64,000 nt of DNA, taken from Erodium maritimum. Its lineage: Eukaryota > Streptophyta > Magnoliopsida > Geraniales > Geraniaceae. Under the pieces are notes generated by a model, which worked only from the letters and a program-made list of their open reading frames with translations, did no database searches and was not told where the DNA came from. Location: positions 39,733,932 to 39,797,931 of the forward strand of contig OY997596.1 in assembly GCA_963921825.1 (NCBI GenBank), read 5' to 3'. A program made the translations under genes and the position numbers. Each line of letters starts with the position of its first letter. Position 1 is the stretch's first letter. Below are positions 47,281 through 57,859 of this stretch, piece after piece.

Positions 47281-48540
47281 GAGTCTAAATCTAGGGAGAG
47301 AGTGTTGGACAACTCACTTTCCGACATCCATATCGTTTTGTTCCGATCATCAACTTCGGCAACACATGTATCCGTTACGTTCACATCATTGCGAACTTGA
47401 ACATAAGATGTATGTTTACGGAAATACGTTGAATATTGAATGAGATAATCGCATGCAAAGTTGAAGAAAAACATGGATTAATGATATGCATTAAATGGCA
47501 TTTAATGCAAACCCACATTGCCCACATTACACATTTCCATACACTTTATAAAGTTTGATAATTGGAATAAGGTCGTGGTCTTGGGTCACCATAATGTGTA
47601 ATGGAGAGAGGCCACACGCGCATCGCCGTCGCCGTCCGTCTGGCCTGGTCCAGGCCTGGGCCCTGGGCCTTGGGCCTTGGGCCTTGGGCCTTGGGCTTTG
47701 GGCTTTGGGCTTTGAGCTTTGGGCTTTGAGTTTCACGAAAATCCTATCTTGTTTCATGCAAGACTCAACAATTAATCTTCCCAATTTTATATCAAGATTC
47801 ACTATCTTGCATCTGGTCAAGTTTTGAATCAACATGACCTTTGGTAAAAGAGTCTGATCAAGAGTTTTAAACAGACATGCGCTTTGGTCAAAGAGTCGCA
47901 ATCTTTCCGAAAGAGCACATTGTCTACTATTTAAAGGGTGTTGAGGGGACAGAAAAATCACTTCCTTTTTCGATTCTTCTTCTCTTCTAACATTCTACAG
48001 TTTTAGTACAAGTCGGGTTTAGGTCGCCAAACTCCACTAGTTGAAGCACTCACTAGTGGTTTAGGTCCTTTTTGTCTTGGGAGACATTTGCCCATTCCAA
48101 CCTTCAGTGACGTAGAGTGGGCAATTTTGTCTTCAGGAAACAGCCTTCTGCTGGACTCGGACTTCCTACATAAACAACCTATCGACTTGGTTGTAAGTAT
48201 ACCACTGTTCTTTATATTTTTTTAGTTGTTCTTGATTTCAGTTGCCTAAAGAGAGCAGGTTCTCAGCAAGTATCTTATAAAGAAAAGGATGTAACGACAA
48301 CCTTACCAACCACACAGCAAGGGCAGAGTCGTCGCACCTACGATCAAAGAAAGCACCACTTCAACACATTGATGGCCTGACTGGAGCGAATAGAGGAGTT
48401 AAAGTAGGCACCAATGCGAACTAACTGAAGCGGCTAGAACAGATCCACAACGATCAAAACACGGGAGGATGAAGAAACGAGTCTCATGATCAGATCCGAA
48501 ATGAGTGATGTTAGGAAGGTAAAAAGAATTTTTTTTTTAA
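47281..48540. other. Unassigned, possibly LTR-derived, with a GGGCCTT simple repeat
   Basis: Holds a CTTTATAAAG palindromic TATA-like motif near 47546, a heptamer repeat (47657-47732), a CTTCTTCTCTTCT tract near 47970 and a CAAGTCGGGTTTAGGTCGCC block. This resembles an LTR promoter and leader arrangement, but I found no paired LTR and no coding segment. Confidence 0.3.
47657..47732 (+). repeat. GGGCCTT / GGGCTTT heptamer microsatellite
   Basis: About eleven 7-bp units, first GGGCCTT then GGGCTTT. The split into two variants suggests two rounds of expansion. In the minus frame it would read as a KAQ/PKA repeat, which I treat as incidental. Confidence 0.9.
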
Positions 48541-50520
48541 GTTTCTAAACCCGAAATTTCCAACTTTCACAATTTAATTCCATAATTCGTTCCGGGTGTG
48601 AATTATCGATTCGGGGATCGTCCAAAACCACCCGAACACGAAAAACCCGAGGCCCGGGCAAGTGGGCCCCACACGGCCACAATGGGAAAATTTCCTTTTC
48701 GCCCCAAAATGTTCCTAACGAACCCCAAACCTCAACCATTCATCTTTAAACCAATCTTAAACAAAACCCAACCTTAAACAAACCGTTTAAACTCAAACCC
48801 TAAAATTCAAACTATCAAAACGAGAAAATATTGGGTTCTCACCGTAGGGAATGACGAGGGGATGACGAATACGCAAGAACTGAGACGATCCGTCGATCGG
48901 ATCGTCGGGAAAACACACATCTTCCTCTCTTTTTCCTTCTTCTTCTTCTTCTTCTCTCCACTTTCTCTCTCTTCCCTCTCTTTCTTTTCTAATGGTCGAG
49001 ACTTCTCTTACTCTTCCCTTTATTTTGTTTTAAAACTAACACCAAACACTACTTATTTACAAACTACCACTCATTTCCTTTTTGTTTTGTTCAAAATAAA
49101 AACCACCACCACTTGTATGACAAGTGGAAAGTGGGTCCCACCTCTTTACAAAATATCTTTGTAGATATTTTTCTGTCATATTCGCGAAATTCGGCCGTTT
49201 CGGGCCCCGAACGGGTCCATTTTCAAAGAAATTACGAAATTTCACGTGCTACAAGGAAACGACCCATCTAAGACCGCTATAACGACGACTAAGCTTTTTG
49301 GATCCAAAACGGACCTCGAACGGGCCAAAACGTCACTCGGTTGACTTTTCCAGCAAAAAAGTCAACCTTTCCCAAATTGGTCAAAAAGTTTCCCTGAGTT
49401 CCCCAGAACTCACTTTGGTCGATATCGGGGTCAACTTAAGTCCGGTATAACCCTCGGGGTCAAATTTAGGTTCATTTAGGTGTCTGTCCCAAAATTTTAA
49501 ATTTTCTTGTTTTTCGCTGATTTGACTGGCGTTGACCGGGAGCGGTTCTTACAATCTACCCTCTTAAAGGAATTTCGTCCGCGAAATTTAAAACAAACGT
49601 ACCTCAGGAGTCGAACAGATCGGGGTACTTCGCGCGAACCTCGTCCTCGCGCTCCCGAGTCGACTCAGCCTCGTGGTGCCGCCACTGCACCCGTTCTAAG
49701 CGGATAACCTTTCCGCGCAGTACCTTCTCCCGTGGATCCATTTCCCAAACCGGTTTCTCCTTATACGAAAAATCATCCGTTACCTCGACATCTGCCCACT
49801 GAATGACGTGCGAGGGGTCCGCATATACCTCTGCAACTGGGAAACGTGGATATTCCCAAGCTACGGTGGCAGTGCAAGTCGGTATGCAACTGCTCCCACT
49901 CTACTCAAGACCTTGAAAGGCTCGATACACCGCAGGGCTAACCTGCCTCCGCCGCGGTTGAAACGCACCAGTCCACCTTTCGGACTCACCTCCAGGGATA
50001 CATGGTCACCGACTGCTGACTCGAGAGGTCGGTGCCGTCTGTCAGCGTAGCTCCTGCCGACTCTACGCGGTCTTCAACTGCTCACGCTTCGGCACGACCG
50101 ACTCAGCTGTCTCTCGGTCCAGTTCTAGACCCAGTGAACCCTCATTCCTCACTTCCGACCCGCACACGGGTGACCGACACGGCCTAGCATACAACGCTTC
50201 GAACGGTGCCATCCTGATATTGGCCTGAAAGCTGTTGTTGTAGGCGAACTCGGCTAACCGCTCACGAAATCCATCGTGACGTGCCCCCATTTCCACTGTG
50301 CAACACGCAGTGGTTGCAATAATCCAGCGGGACGCTGCTGTTCGGCTCTCACCTGCTGACGAGTGAGGCACCGCGATACTAACTCCGCAACCGCTCTCCG
50401 CATCCCGCTCCACTAGATATGCCGCCTGATGTCGCGCTCCTCTTAGTGCTACCCACGTGCACTGTCGGACGCGAATGATGCGACTCTCGCAGCTCGTCGC
50501 CTCCACCGTTACGCGGTACG
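48541..50520 (-). mobile_element. Truncated gypsy element: 3' LTR piece plus integrase relic
   Basis: 48541-49553 matches the proximal part of the solo LTR 21942-25371 (AGTTTCTAAACCCG at one end, TGACTGGCGTTGACCGGG and GGTTCTTACA at the other). Next comes a polypurine-like AATTCCTTTAAGAGGGTAGAT (minus). 49574-50520 then encodes integrase C-terminal relics on the minus strand (FRERLAEFAYNNSFQANIRM, FEALYARPCRSPVCGSEV). The integrase segment has the same shortened layout as the relic at 15700-15850, so the two are close relatives. A fossil with many breaks. Confidence 0.75.
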
Positions 50521-50692
50521 AACAAACCTCCGGTTTTGAACAAACCTAGGCAATGAACATAAGAGTAGTAGACCTAGATCTTCATCGTCATACTTTATCT
50601 CAATAGAATGCGAATCAGAAACGATCTCCCTAAAGACCGCTAGGTGATCGAGTATAGAACCACCATCTTGCAGCTTGTGCATGAACAACTTC
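50521..50692. other. Unassigned spacer between gypsy pieces
   Basis: 170 bp between the integrase relic and the next LTR start. Probably host or older element sequence. Nothing recognised. Confidence 0.3.
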
Positions 50693-50869
50693 TGTCACAC
50701 CCAAATCCGGTTTTGACCGGACTCGAGACAGGAACTTAAAACAATAAATAAAAGCGGTAAAATACAATAGGTAATTCTCGAAAAATGATAATAAATCAAA
50801 CGTAAGAGTTAACAGCTCATAAAACCGATACACGAAGTTTAGTTCAAAAACAACTGCACGTCTCTATAC

Positions 50870-50874
50870 CTACT
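50870..50874. repeat. Target-site duplication CTACT, left copy
   Basis: CTACT precedes TGTTAGTC and is repeated at 52563-52567 after GACCCAACA. Confidence 0.9.
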
Positions 50875-52562
50875 TGTTAGTCTTAGTGCCCGTAGTTCAA
50901 TCCTAAATGTCCAAATGTATATATCATCGTTAGCAATAAAATTAAAGCGGCTTTATATTACTTATGTGTTGGAGTAATATATCGATGTGTGCTCTGATCT
51001 ATGCCCACCATGCGAATAGAACCATAGATCGAGATAGATCACACTCGATGGGTCCCTAGTCAACAAAGCTTCACTAGAAGCGACTAGTATGAAAGATGGC
51101 TCTTTATGGCTTACGTTCTGTTAGTCATTGGAATGGGATTCCGGAGTCTGATCATAGATATCATGTGGGACATGATATTGGACGACCCGCCCTGAATATG
51201 TGCCATAGATTAAGTCATGAACATATTCAGTGTTGTAGCTTGTCATGTATCCTTAGACCAAGGAGTCTTTGTGATCGCTATGTAGTCAACAACTGAGTTT
51301 GACCTGAGCCTAACGTTGTCCGTAACAGGGCTTCCATAACGGCCAGGATTGGCTTGGGGATGGGCTACATGAGTGACACGAAAGACGGCTAAGGGATTTA
51401 TCCCTCATACTAAGGTATGGGAAAGATATCGGTTCTCGGCCGCTTGATCGAGAGTGACTGGAAGAATAGCATGGCCATGCACATGATACTGGGTATCATA
51501 TCTTCAGTCATCTCACATATCAAGGAACGGTGATTGAGAATAATAAGGATGACGGCTCTATGCCTTATCTCAATCAGGATATCGGAGATAAAAGGATAAT
51601 GACAGGGACGACGGAAAGGTTAGAATCGACAGGGTCGATTCGCTATGCAGTGTCAGGAAATACTAAAGTCTCGTTAGTTGCCACTTAAATAGGATCAAGT
51701 AAAATGGGATTTTACGTTTATCTATTGACATGCATAAACCTAAGGGTCACACCGGAGGATGAAACTCATTGACACATATATGGAGAATGGCCAAAAGGGA
51801 GTTGTCTCGGGACATAACCAAAACTGGGTTTTGGGTCATGTGCCCGTAAGTGAATAGGACTTTACGGATCGAGACAAGGCTTGGAGTCTTGGGATTGATC
51901 GCGTCGGATAATGTTGGACATTTCCGGTATGGAAGGCTTGGAGGCGATGAGCGAATCACGGGACCTCGTTGGAAATGGCCACGGGCCATGTTCCAAGAGG
52001 CCCATGAAAGGCCCATGCAACCAAGGCCCATGGAACTAATTAATCAAGTCTTGATTAATTAGTACTAAGTAAGTAAGACAAGGATTAAGGTGTTGGTGAT
52101 TCACCACCTAACCCAATCTTGTCTTGCCATACTTTGTCCTATTTACACCTTACTTGACACCATACTTGTCCCATGCCTTTAGTTGGACAAGTATGGGTTT
52201 TGTTATGTTTAAGTCATCTTTTTTCAACATAACAAACACAAGACAAGAATAGGAAACACATTTTCTCTCCCTCTTCCATGGCCATTTCGGGTTTGGCTAG
52301 TTTCCACCTCCATGTTTGTGTTCTTGAGTCCTCAAAGAGAAGAACTACGTGGCTTTGATTCCCATGTGGATACGTAGGCGTCTTGGAGACTCAAGCCAAT
52401 CATTCGTTAACCGGTGTTCTTGTTTTGGTAAGAACTAGTGCTGAATTTTTCTCTTGTTAATCCATTCTTTGTTAGTTGTTTCATGGTTCTAATTGTCTCT
52501 TGGTTTTCATTTATTTTCCGCTGCGAGTTGGTTCATCTCCAACCCTACCTCGAGACCCAACA
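50875..52562 (+). mobile_element. Angela solo LTR
   Basis: A 1688-bp complete LTR (TGTTAGTCTTAG to CGAGACCCAACA) with a perfect 5-bp target duplication and no interior. It is therefore the product of LTR-LTR recombination of a former Angela element. It is almost identical to the LTRs at 25764, 30513 and 62225, which means both insertion and recombination were recent. Contains several short open frames that recur in all copies and are not genes. Confidence 0.92.
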
Positions 52563-53879
52563 CTACTAGCCTAGGACCCTCGCCAGCTCCCAAGCTCAGT
52601 TGTGTCCTGCTAGCAAAAATCCCGCTCAACACCTAAAAATCAACAATGTAAGGGGTGAGCTTTCACACACTAGAGAAAGTAGTACAGGTAATGAACATCG
52701 GCTCACCACCACGAGTAACCGTCCAATTAGGGCATACTAGTACATCACAACTAACGGCTAAAATGGGGTTCACAGTCAAACGTATAACACACTCATACTA
52801 TCGCTTTTCACACAACAAAACGTTAACCAAACAGCACACGTATCACCCATAACGCAACCAGAACACGTCCCGTACCGTAGTCCTCGTACCACAACATACT
52901 ATATCGGAAAGTCATCGTACCATCTCAGACAGCCCCTCGGTCCAGAGGAAACACATGCGTCGGGAGATCGGAAACGTTCCCTAGGAACGCATCTCATCGG
53001 AGGGCCCAAAAATGTCCCCAAGGGACTATAGATCATCGGGGTAGAACACGACCCGTAGGTCCAACCACGACCCGTAGGTCTAATCACGAACTTAGTACAA
53101 CCATTTCCAACGTCTCCGGCTATCACAGCCCAATCCCTTTATGTCGTACCGGATCACGAAGCCTCGGTCCCGACACCTTCCCGTCATGTAGAATCGGGGT
53201 AACATCCCAGAACGAAAATCCCTCAGTCGGGTGTCTTCCTGTCACGTAGAATCAAGGCCTCACACAGACTTGACCGTCACTTACCTCGGTCGTACACCTT
53301 CCCATCACGAAGAATCGGCTTAACCGGTATCAAATCCCCAACCATTCCACAGTTCAACATATCAAATAACCATGGAATAACCACTCAAGTCATCAACATG
53401 CATCACTAGTTCAATTTTACTCGTTTTCAGATTCGTTATTTATTATACGTTTAAACAACACAAAGCACACCAGCAGATACACTCAGCAAACAATCCTACA
53501 GGCACGACATGGCCCGAATCTACCAGCACGACAATTCCCAAAACAAAATCGTAAATGTTCACAGTTTATACGTCTACGCTAGTTGTTCACATCTTACATG
53601 CCAAACTATGATCTTTCCAGTTTTATTATTATTACATAACATGCATACTAGTAACTTCCCGTAATTAAACCAGTATTCGCTATTTTCCCTACCTCAAGAC
53701 GAACCGACATCTACGTCTCCTAGCTGCTGACGTCCTGGCCTAACTCCGGTCTTCTCGGGCGGAGTCCACGACTGGTTTTAATAGGTAACACTTTACAATC
53801 AGTTCCGATAAAGCCCAATTTAAATTCAACATTTGCCTTTTAAACTCGAACGGGTCAAAAGCGGGATTAAACGACGAAT

Positions 53880-54070
53880 CGGGTTCGAGCACCCGAACCC
53901 CGAGCATAGAATCCTATGCACGTATCCCGAGATACGGTTCCCATGCACAGATCTCGAGGCACGGGTTTCGAGGCACGCTTCCCGAGGTGCATGTTTCGCG
54001 GCGCGATTCCCGAATTAAGGGTTCGCGTCGCGAATCCCGAGGTATGGGTTTGTGGCAACATTCCCGAGGC
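53880..54070. repeat. CCCGAGGCACG degenerate repeat in the gypsy LTR
   Basis: About ten units of roughly 17-20 bp built on TCCCGAGNNNNGGGTTCG or CCCGAGGTGCATG. The matching place in the 9727 LTR (10960-11060) has only three or four, so this is a local expansion. Confidence 0.6.
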
Positions 54071-54640
54071 ACCCGATTCAGCGTTCCACTTTTATCCCGT
54101 TCTAAGTCCGATTTAAACGTCCAACTTAAGCGTCCGATTGTCCCAATTCCGTTCAATAGTTCAAGCCGAAATTCAATTAAATCTTAAATCAAATCCCTTT
54201 TTAAAATTAACTCTGATTTTATGATCTTTTAACAACTCTGCGATTCAAGTCCAGCTTTGTCCAGATTTCCAGATTTGTCCAGAATCAAACACGCTCTGGA
54301 TCAAAACAACAAAAACAAAAAAGAAGAAGGGAGAGGGCTCGGGTTGTAAACCGACCGGCCACTGGCGGAGATGCCGGCGGCCAAAACTCACGGTGGTTGG
54401 GAACTCACCGTAGGGGAAAAGAGGACGGCGGCGGGGAAATCGAACACGACGAAGGTAAACGCCTCAGATCCGGACGAAACCGGCGAGAACTCACCAGATA
54501 TGGTGAGCGCCGGCGAGCTCGTCTCGGTTAGACGTGCACGGCGACGGCGGAGGGGGTTCGGCTCTGCCTTGGTGAGGGAGACGCGAGGAGAAGAAGATGT
54601 ACACTTGAATCATCGATTTCTACCTTAACCATAACGTCGC

Positions 54641-55046
54641 AGCACAATCTGATGCAATAACGATTCTCAAAAACACTTGGCCGTACCCACCTTAGCCTGA
54701 TGTAAGGCGTATACCTTGAGGGGCCATCCCAGGGCTAAAAAAATCGTCTCACCTCAAGGCATACGCCTCAATTGCATTTTATAGCAGTGCTCGAGGGTAG
54801 GGGTTTAATGGATGTTTGTAAAAATCCTTACTTGAAGGACATTGCATTCCATATTCTAAATTGGACTTTATCTGGGTGGAGCTTGAATGATAAGGTGACA
54901 CTTGAGGATTATCTAAACTAATCATGTGGAACATACTGTCCAACACAAATCTTCGAAAAATGGTACATGCAATTCTTTGAGCATGGCTGGGGATTTACTT
55001 CTTTCTTTGAAGCTCATTACAAAATGTTTATGCACTAGTTAAGAGC
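54641..55046. other. Unassigned, with a 17-bp hairpin
   Basis: The arms AGGCGTATACCTTGAGG (54705-54721) and CCTCAAGGCATACGCCT (54752-54768) pair with one mismatch across a 30-base loop. The rest is AT-rich with no gene seen. The segment TTGCATTCCATATTCTAAATTGG, then ACTTTATCTGGGTGGAG (54841-54883), looks like decayed coding sequence, but I cannot place it. Confidence 0.4.
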
Positions 55047-55300
55047 TTTTTTTATTTATCAGCAAAGCAGTATATAAATCTCTCCCATTCCAAAGATTGA
55101 AACGGGAGGACAGAAAGCCTCTAGCTACAGAGACTTTACATGAAGGAATACATCAAACCTGAAGGAGGCCAACAGCCAAACTGAATGACACCTACAATAT
55201 CAACTAAGATACTCAAAACTTAAAAAAAATCTACTGCTGCAATAAGCTACCAGCTATAAGCTATTGACATTTTAATATAATCCTGAAAATAAAACGATAG
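55047..55300 (-). mobile_element. 5'-truncated LINE, 3' end only
   Basis: On the minus strand it ends CTTTGCTGATAAATAAAAAAA (T-run 55047-55053 on plus). A short AATCTTTGGAATGGGAGAG-type 3' UTR precedes it. The upstream limit is approximate. It lies downstream of the PLAT gene. Confidence 0.5.
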
Positions 55301-56738
55301 AATTATCAAAACATTTTAAGCAATATATATGAAATACAAAATGACATTATTATCATCTAGCAAGTATAATTTACAACCAAGCTAAAAAAAAGCCATCCTT
55401 GTTTGTATTATTTTTCTCCCATTTGTATCATTAAAAGAGACTACCATTAACTACTTACATGTCTTCTTTGGTCATTATTCAGTGCTATCAAATGGATTCG
55501 TGTTCCAGTAGTTACATCTTTAGTAAATAAATGAATTGTTTGGTTGAAAGCTATCAAATGGATTCGTGTTCCAGTAGTCACATCTTTAGTAAATAAATGA
55601 ACTGTTTGGTTGAAAAGAACACTGCTAAAAAGGAATTTTTATTAGGTAATCTCTCAAATAAGGTCTACCGCCCGTCTACCTCAGAATACCCAAATAATCA
55701 GATAAACAAAATGCCACAGTACAAAAACCAGGAGTTTAGTAAAAAAATTAAGTAGAAACCTTACTGTATTAAACATCAGAAGTTTAGCAACCATGAATTC
55801 CAATCGAAATGCAATAATATAAGTTTAGAGCATACCCAAAACCTTTCGAGTAAGAAGAGCATCATGCCTAAAACCTATCTAATAAACCACCACCATGGCC
55901 ATATTGCGTGCACCAAATAGAGATGATTGCACGTGTCAAAGAAGGGAAGATACATAGACCTGCTGTTAATCAAAAACATATTATATGTAATTTATAAAAG
56001 TAACAACCAACACCACACAACAGTAAATCAAATTTGTGTATGACTAAAGTGGATTTCTTTGCAGAGTTTAGGATTGATTAAGAACAGGCCTACAAATTTA
56101 AAGACTAAATGAGAGCAGTTGATAATTCATAAACTAAGACTACGCATGTAAGTTCAGTGAACATTGTAGTACATTTGGGATAGTAGTTGAAACATTTACC
56201 TTGTCCTATGGATCATTAGGTGATATCTTGTTAAATAAAAGGCAATTTCTTTAAGTCTCAGCATTAACCGACTAAACAAAACAACAAAATAAATTTTGCA
56301 ATAAAGTAGAAGATGAGCAAATTAAGCATAACGAAGATCGCTAAACTTAGTTTTTTTCCGTAATTCTACCTGAGCCTTCTGCTCAGAATGAGGAGGAGAC
56401 TTACCTATCTCTACCTCAGACTAAAATCTGAGTCCCCATGTTTTTCCAACTACTTTCTATGTAAACTTAGATCCAGCCATGCCTATGTTAAGTTCTCCTA
56501 ATCAGAAAATTCTACCCTTCCATTCACTGTAACTTGCTTCCCCAAGTAATCCTTCATATACATGCACAATAATATAATTACAGCACAGAAAATGACCATT
56601 ATATTTACTGAGTAAAAATCATTCAGTTCCACTTTTGATATGCATGTAGTAAAATATCATCATAACTCATTATTATTATTATTAGTTGTAGAATAATATG
56701 TTCTCGATCTGTCGATGGATCTAAAAATGGTGTTTATA
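55301..56738. other. AT-rich intergenic region downstream of the PLAT gene
   Basis: No open coding segment of note. Contains a 66-bp tandem duplication (55484-55615) and a TTA microsatellite (about 56668-56684). Confidence 0.5.
55484..55615. repeat. 66-bp tandem duplication
   Basis: GCTATCAAATGGATTCGTGT through TTTGGTTGAAA occurs at 55484-55549 and again at 55550-55615 with only two T/C differences. No gap lies between the copies. Confidence 0.92.
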
Positions 56739-56744
56739 TTTATT
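56739..56744 (-). promoter_or_regulatory. Candidate poly-A signal of the PLAT gene
   Basis: AATAAA on the minus strand, about 86 nt after the stop codon. It is the only canonical hexamer close to the gene on that side. Confidence 0.45.
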
Positions 56745-56829
56745 TCAGAAGTAGATGACAGTTGTGTTATTTCTAGTTGGTTTTTGAAACAATAGGCCTA
56801 TACAGGACCATTACAAAAAGGCGGTGGCA

Positions 56830-57408
56830 TCATCTCTCAGATTTGTCGCCACCACCGGCGGACGTGCAGTTGTTCCTGGTGGCGGTGAGCTGGTTGGGCT
56901 CGGAATCTGTAGCGAGCCACTGCTCCACCGTGAAGGTCTGCTGCTTGCAGGGAATTTGGGCGCCGGAGGAGGTGATCTCGACGTAGTTGCAGTACCATCC
57001 GTGGTTCTCGCCCTTCCCGTCGGAGGTAAGGTTCATGGCGCAGATATCCAAGCAATCGCCGCGGACGCTGAAAATGTCCAAATTGCCCCTCTCGAAGTAG
57101 TTGTGATCCTTGTCCATGAGCCCGCCCCATTCCACCAGGTCCGGGATCTCCAAGCTCATCCCCTCCTTGGTGCCCAGGGACATGCTGATCTTGGAGTCGG
57201 TGCCGCCCTTGATCTTCGATCCCGTCCTGATGAACATCGTGTACACGCAGTCGTCCTGCAACAACAAACATCATCATTGATTCAATTCACGCCTCATCTT
57301 AAATTAAATTTAATTTGAATTGAATCGATTACTTACAGATTGAGCTACGAGGGAGAGCGAGAGGAGCGCCAAGACGACGACGGTCAGATCGCGGAGGAGG
57401 ATCGCCAT
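56830..57408 (-). CDS. Secreted PLAT/LH2-domain protein, two exons
   Basis: Exon 1 is 57337-57408, exon 2 is 56830-57255, joined in phase 0 across an 81-bp GT-AG intron, giving 165 residues. Residues 1-23 (MAILLRDLTVVVLALLSLSL...) form a signal peptide. The PLAT/LH2 beta-sandwich covers about 26-150: CVYTMFIRTGS, then KGGTDSKISMSLG, DLVEWGGLMDKDHNYFERGN, LDIFSVRGDCLDICAMNLTSD, and HGWYCNYVEITSSG. Six cysteines (27, 92, 96, 113, 127, 154) and sequons at N99 and N153 suit an ER/secreted protein. Length and layout match the plant stand-alone PLAT family (PLAT-plant-stress), whose Arabidopsis members are ER proteins with positive roles in abiotic stress. No lipase or lipoxygenase domain follows. 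The start is fixed by the signal peptide and a TATA box upstream. The frame is intact and markedly more GC-rich than its surroundings. It is the only host gene I can support here. Confidence 0.9.
57256..57336 (-). other. Intron of the PLAT gene
   Basis: 81 bp, minus strand: donor GTAAGT right after the codon for S24, acceptor TTGTTGTTGCAG before GAC GAC TGC. AT-rich with a CTCATTTTAATTT-poor but T-rich end. It is phase 0 and separates the signal peptide from the PLAT domain. Confidence 0.88.
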
Positions 57409-57440
57409 TAATGAGAGTACTGACAAGACAAGCCAATTCA

Positions 57441-57450
57441 CCTTTTTATA
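57441..57450 (-). promoter_or_regulatory. TATA box of the PLAT gene
   Basis: TATAAAAAGG on the minus strand, 33-42 bp before the ATG. With usual TATA spacing the transcript would start within about 10 nt of the ATG, implying a very short leader. Confidence 0.6.
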
Positions 57451-57859
57451 CACCGCCTGCCCGCCACAATCGGCCCATATACCTCAACAGAATACATGTG
57501 TCTGTTTTTCAGTTGAGGTTTATTTTAGGTACATCTCTCTTCTGAAATCACTTAGTTGCTATTCAATTTTTTATGTTTCCAAACAGATGTTTTTTTCTCA
57601 TTACTCTGCCAAGGCAATCGCGATTTCTTCATTTATTTCGTAATGTATGTTTTTTTGACAGGTCATTGTGTTTACTTGGTGGTGAGGTGGATGTTTGTTT
57701 CTCAAAACTCATTAAATGGATGCTAGAAAGTGAAACTGAGTGGTGATTTTGATGTATCGAATTGCTTTTGTGGGCACGTTGCTAAATTCAAAGCTGTTGG
57801 GACAGTAAGGGAAGTTGGTTAAATGTAAGGCACTCGGCATAATATTACGATAACGAACG
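57451..57859. other. Upstream region of the PLAT gene
   Basis: About 400 bp of ordinary AT-rich sequence between the TATA box and the MULE remnant. No further element recognised. Confidence 0.4.

Larger units (their letters stand above)
50693..54640 (-). mobile_element. Gypsy LTR (truncated) split by an Angela solo LTR
   Basis: Starts TGTCACACCCAAATCCGG, a variant of the usual TGTCACGCCCC. After the Angela insertion (50875-52562) it resumes at AGCCTAGGACCCTCGCCAGC, and it carries the TCTCCTAGCTGCTGACGTCC block. In reverse it matches 10430-11150 of the 9727 LTR (CGAACCCGATTCG, GGTTTGTAAACC-like blocks). It fades near 54640 without a terminal ACA, so its proximal end is missing. The section 53880-54070 has a CCCGAGGCACG-type degenerate repeat. 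Confidence 0.75.

Noticed and set aside
47527-47961. 144-codon minus-strand frame with KAQSSKPKAQSPRPKAQ repeats
   Set aside because: It is the reading of the GGGCCTT heptamer repeat. The flanks show no coding signal.
56837-57277. 146-codon minus-strand frame in another phase of the PLAT exon
   Set aside because: It overlaps the PLAT reading frame out of phase and encodes no recognisable domain.
56777-57318. Plus-strand frames opposite the PLAT gene (up to 164 codons)
   Set aside because: They are antisense shadows of the GC-rich PLAT exon, which has a signal peptide, splice sites and domain motifs on the minus strand.
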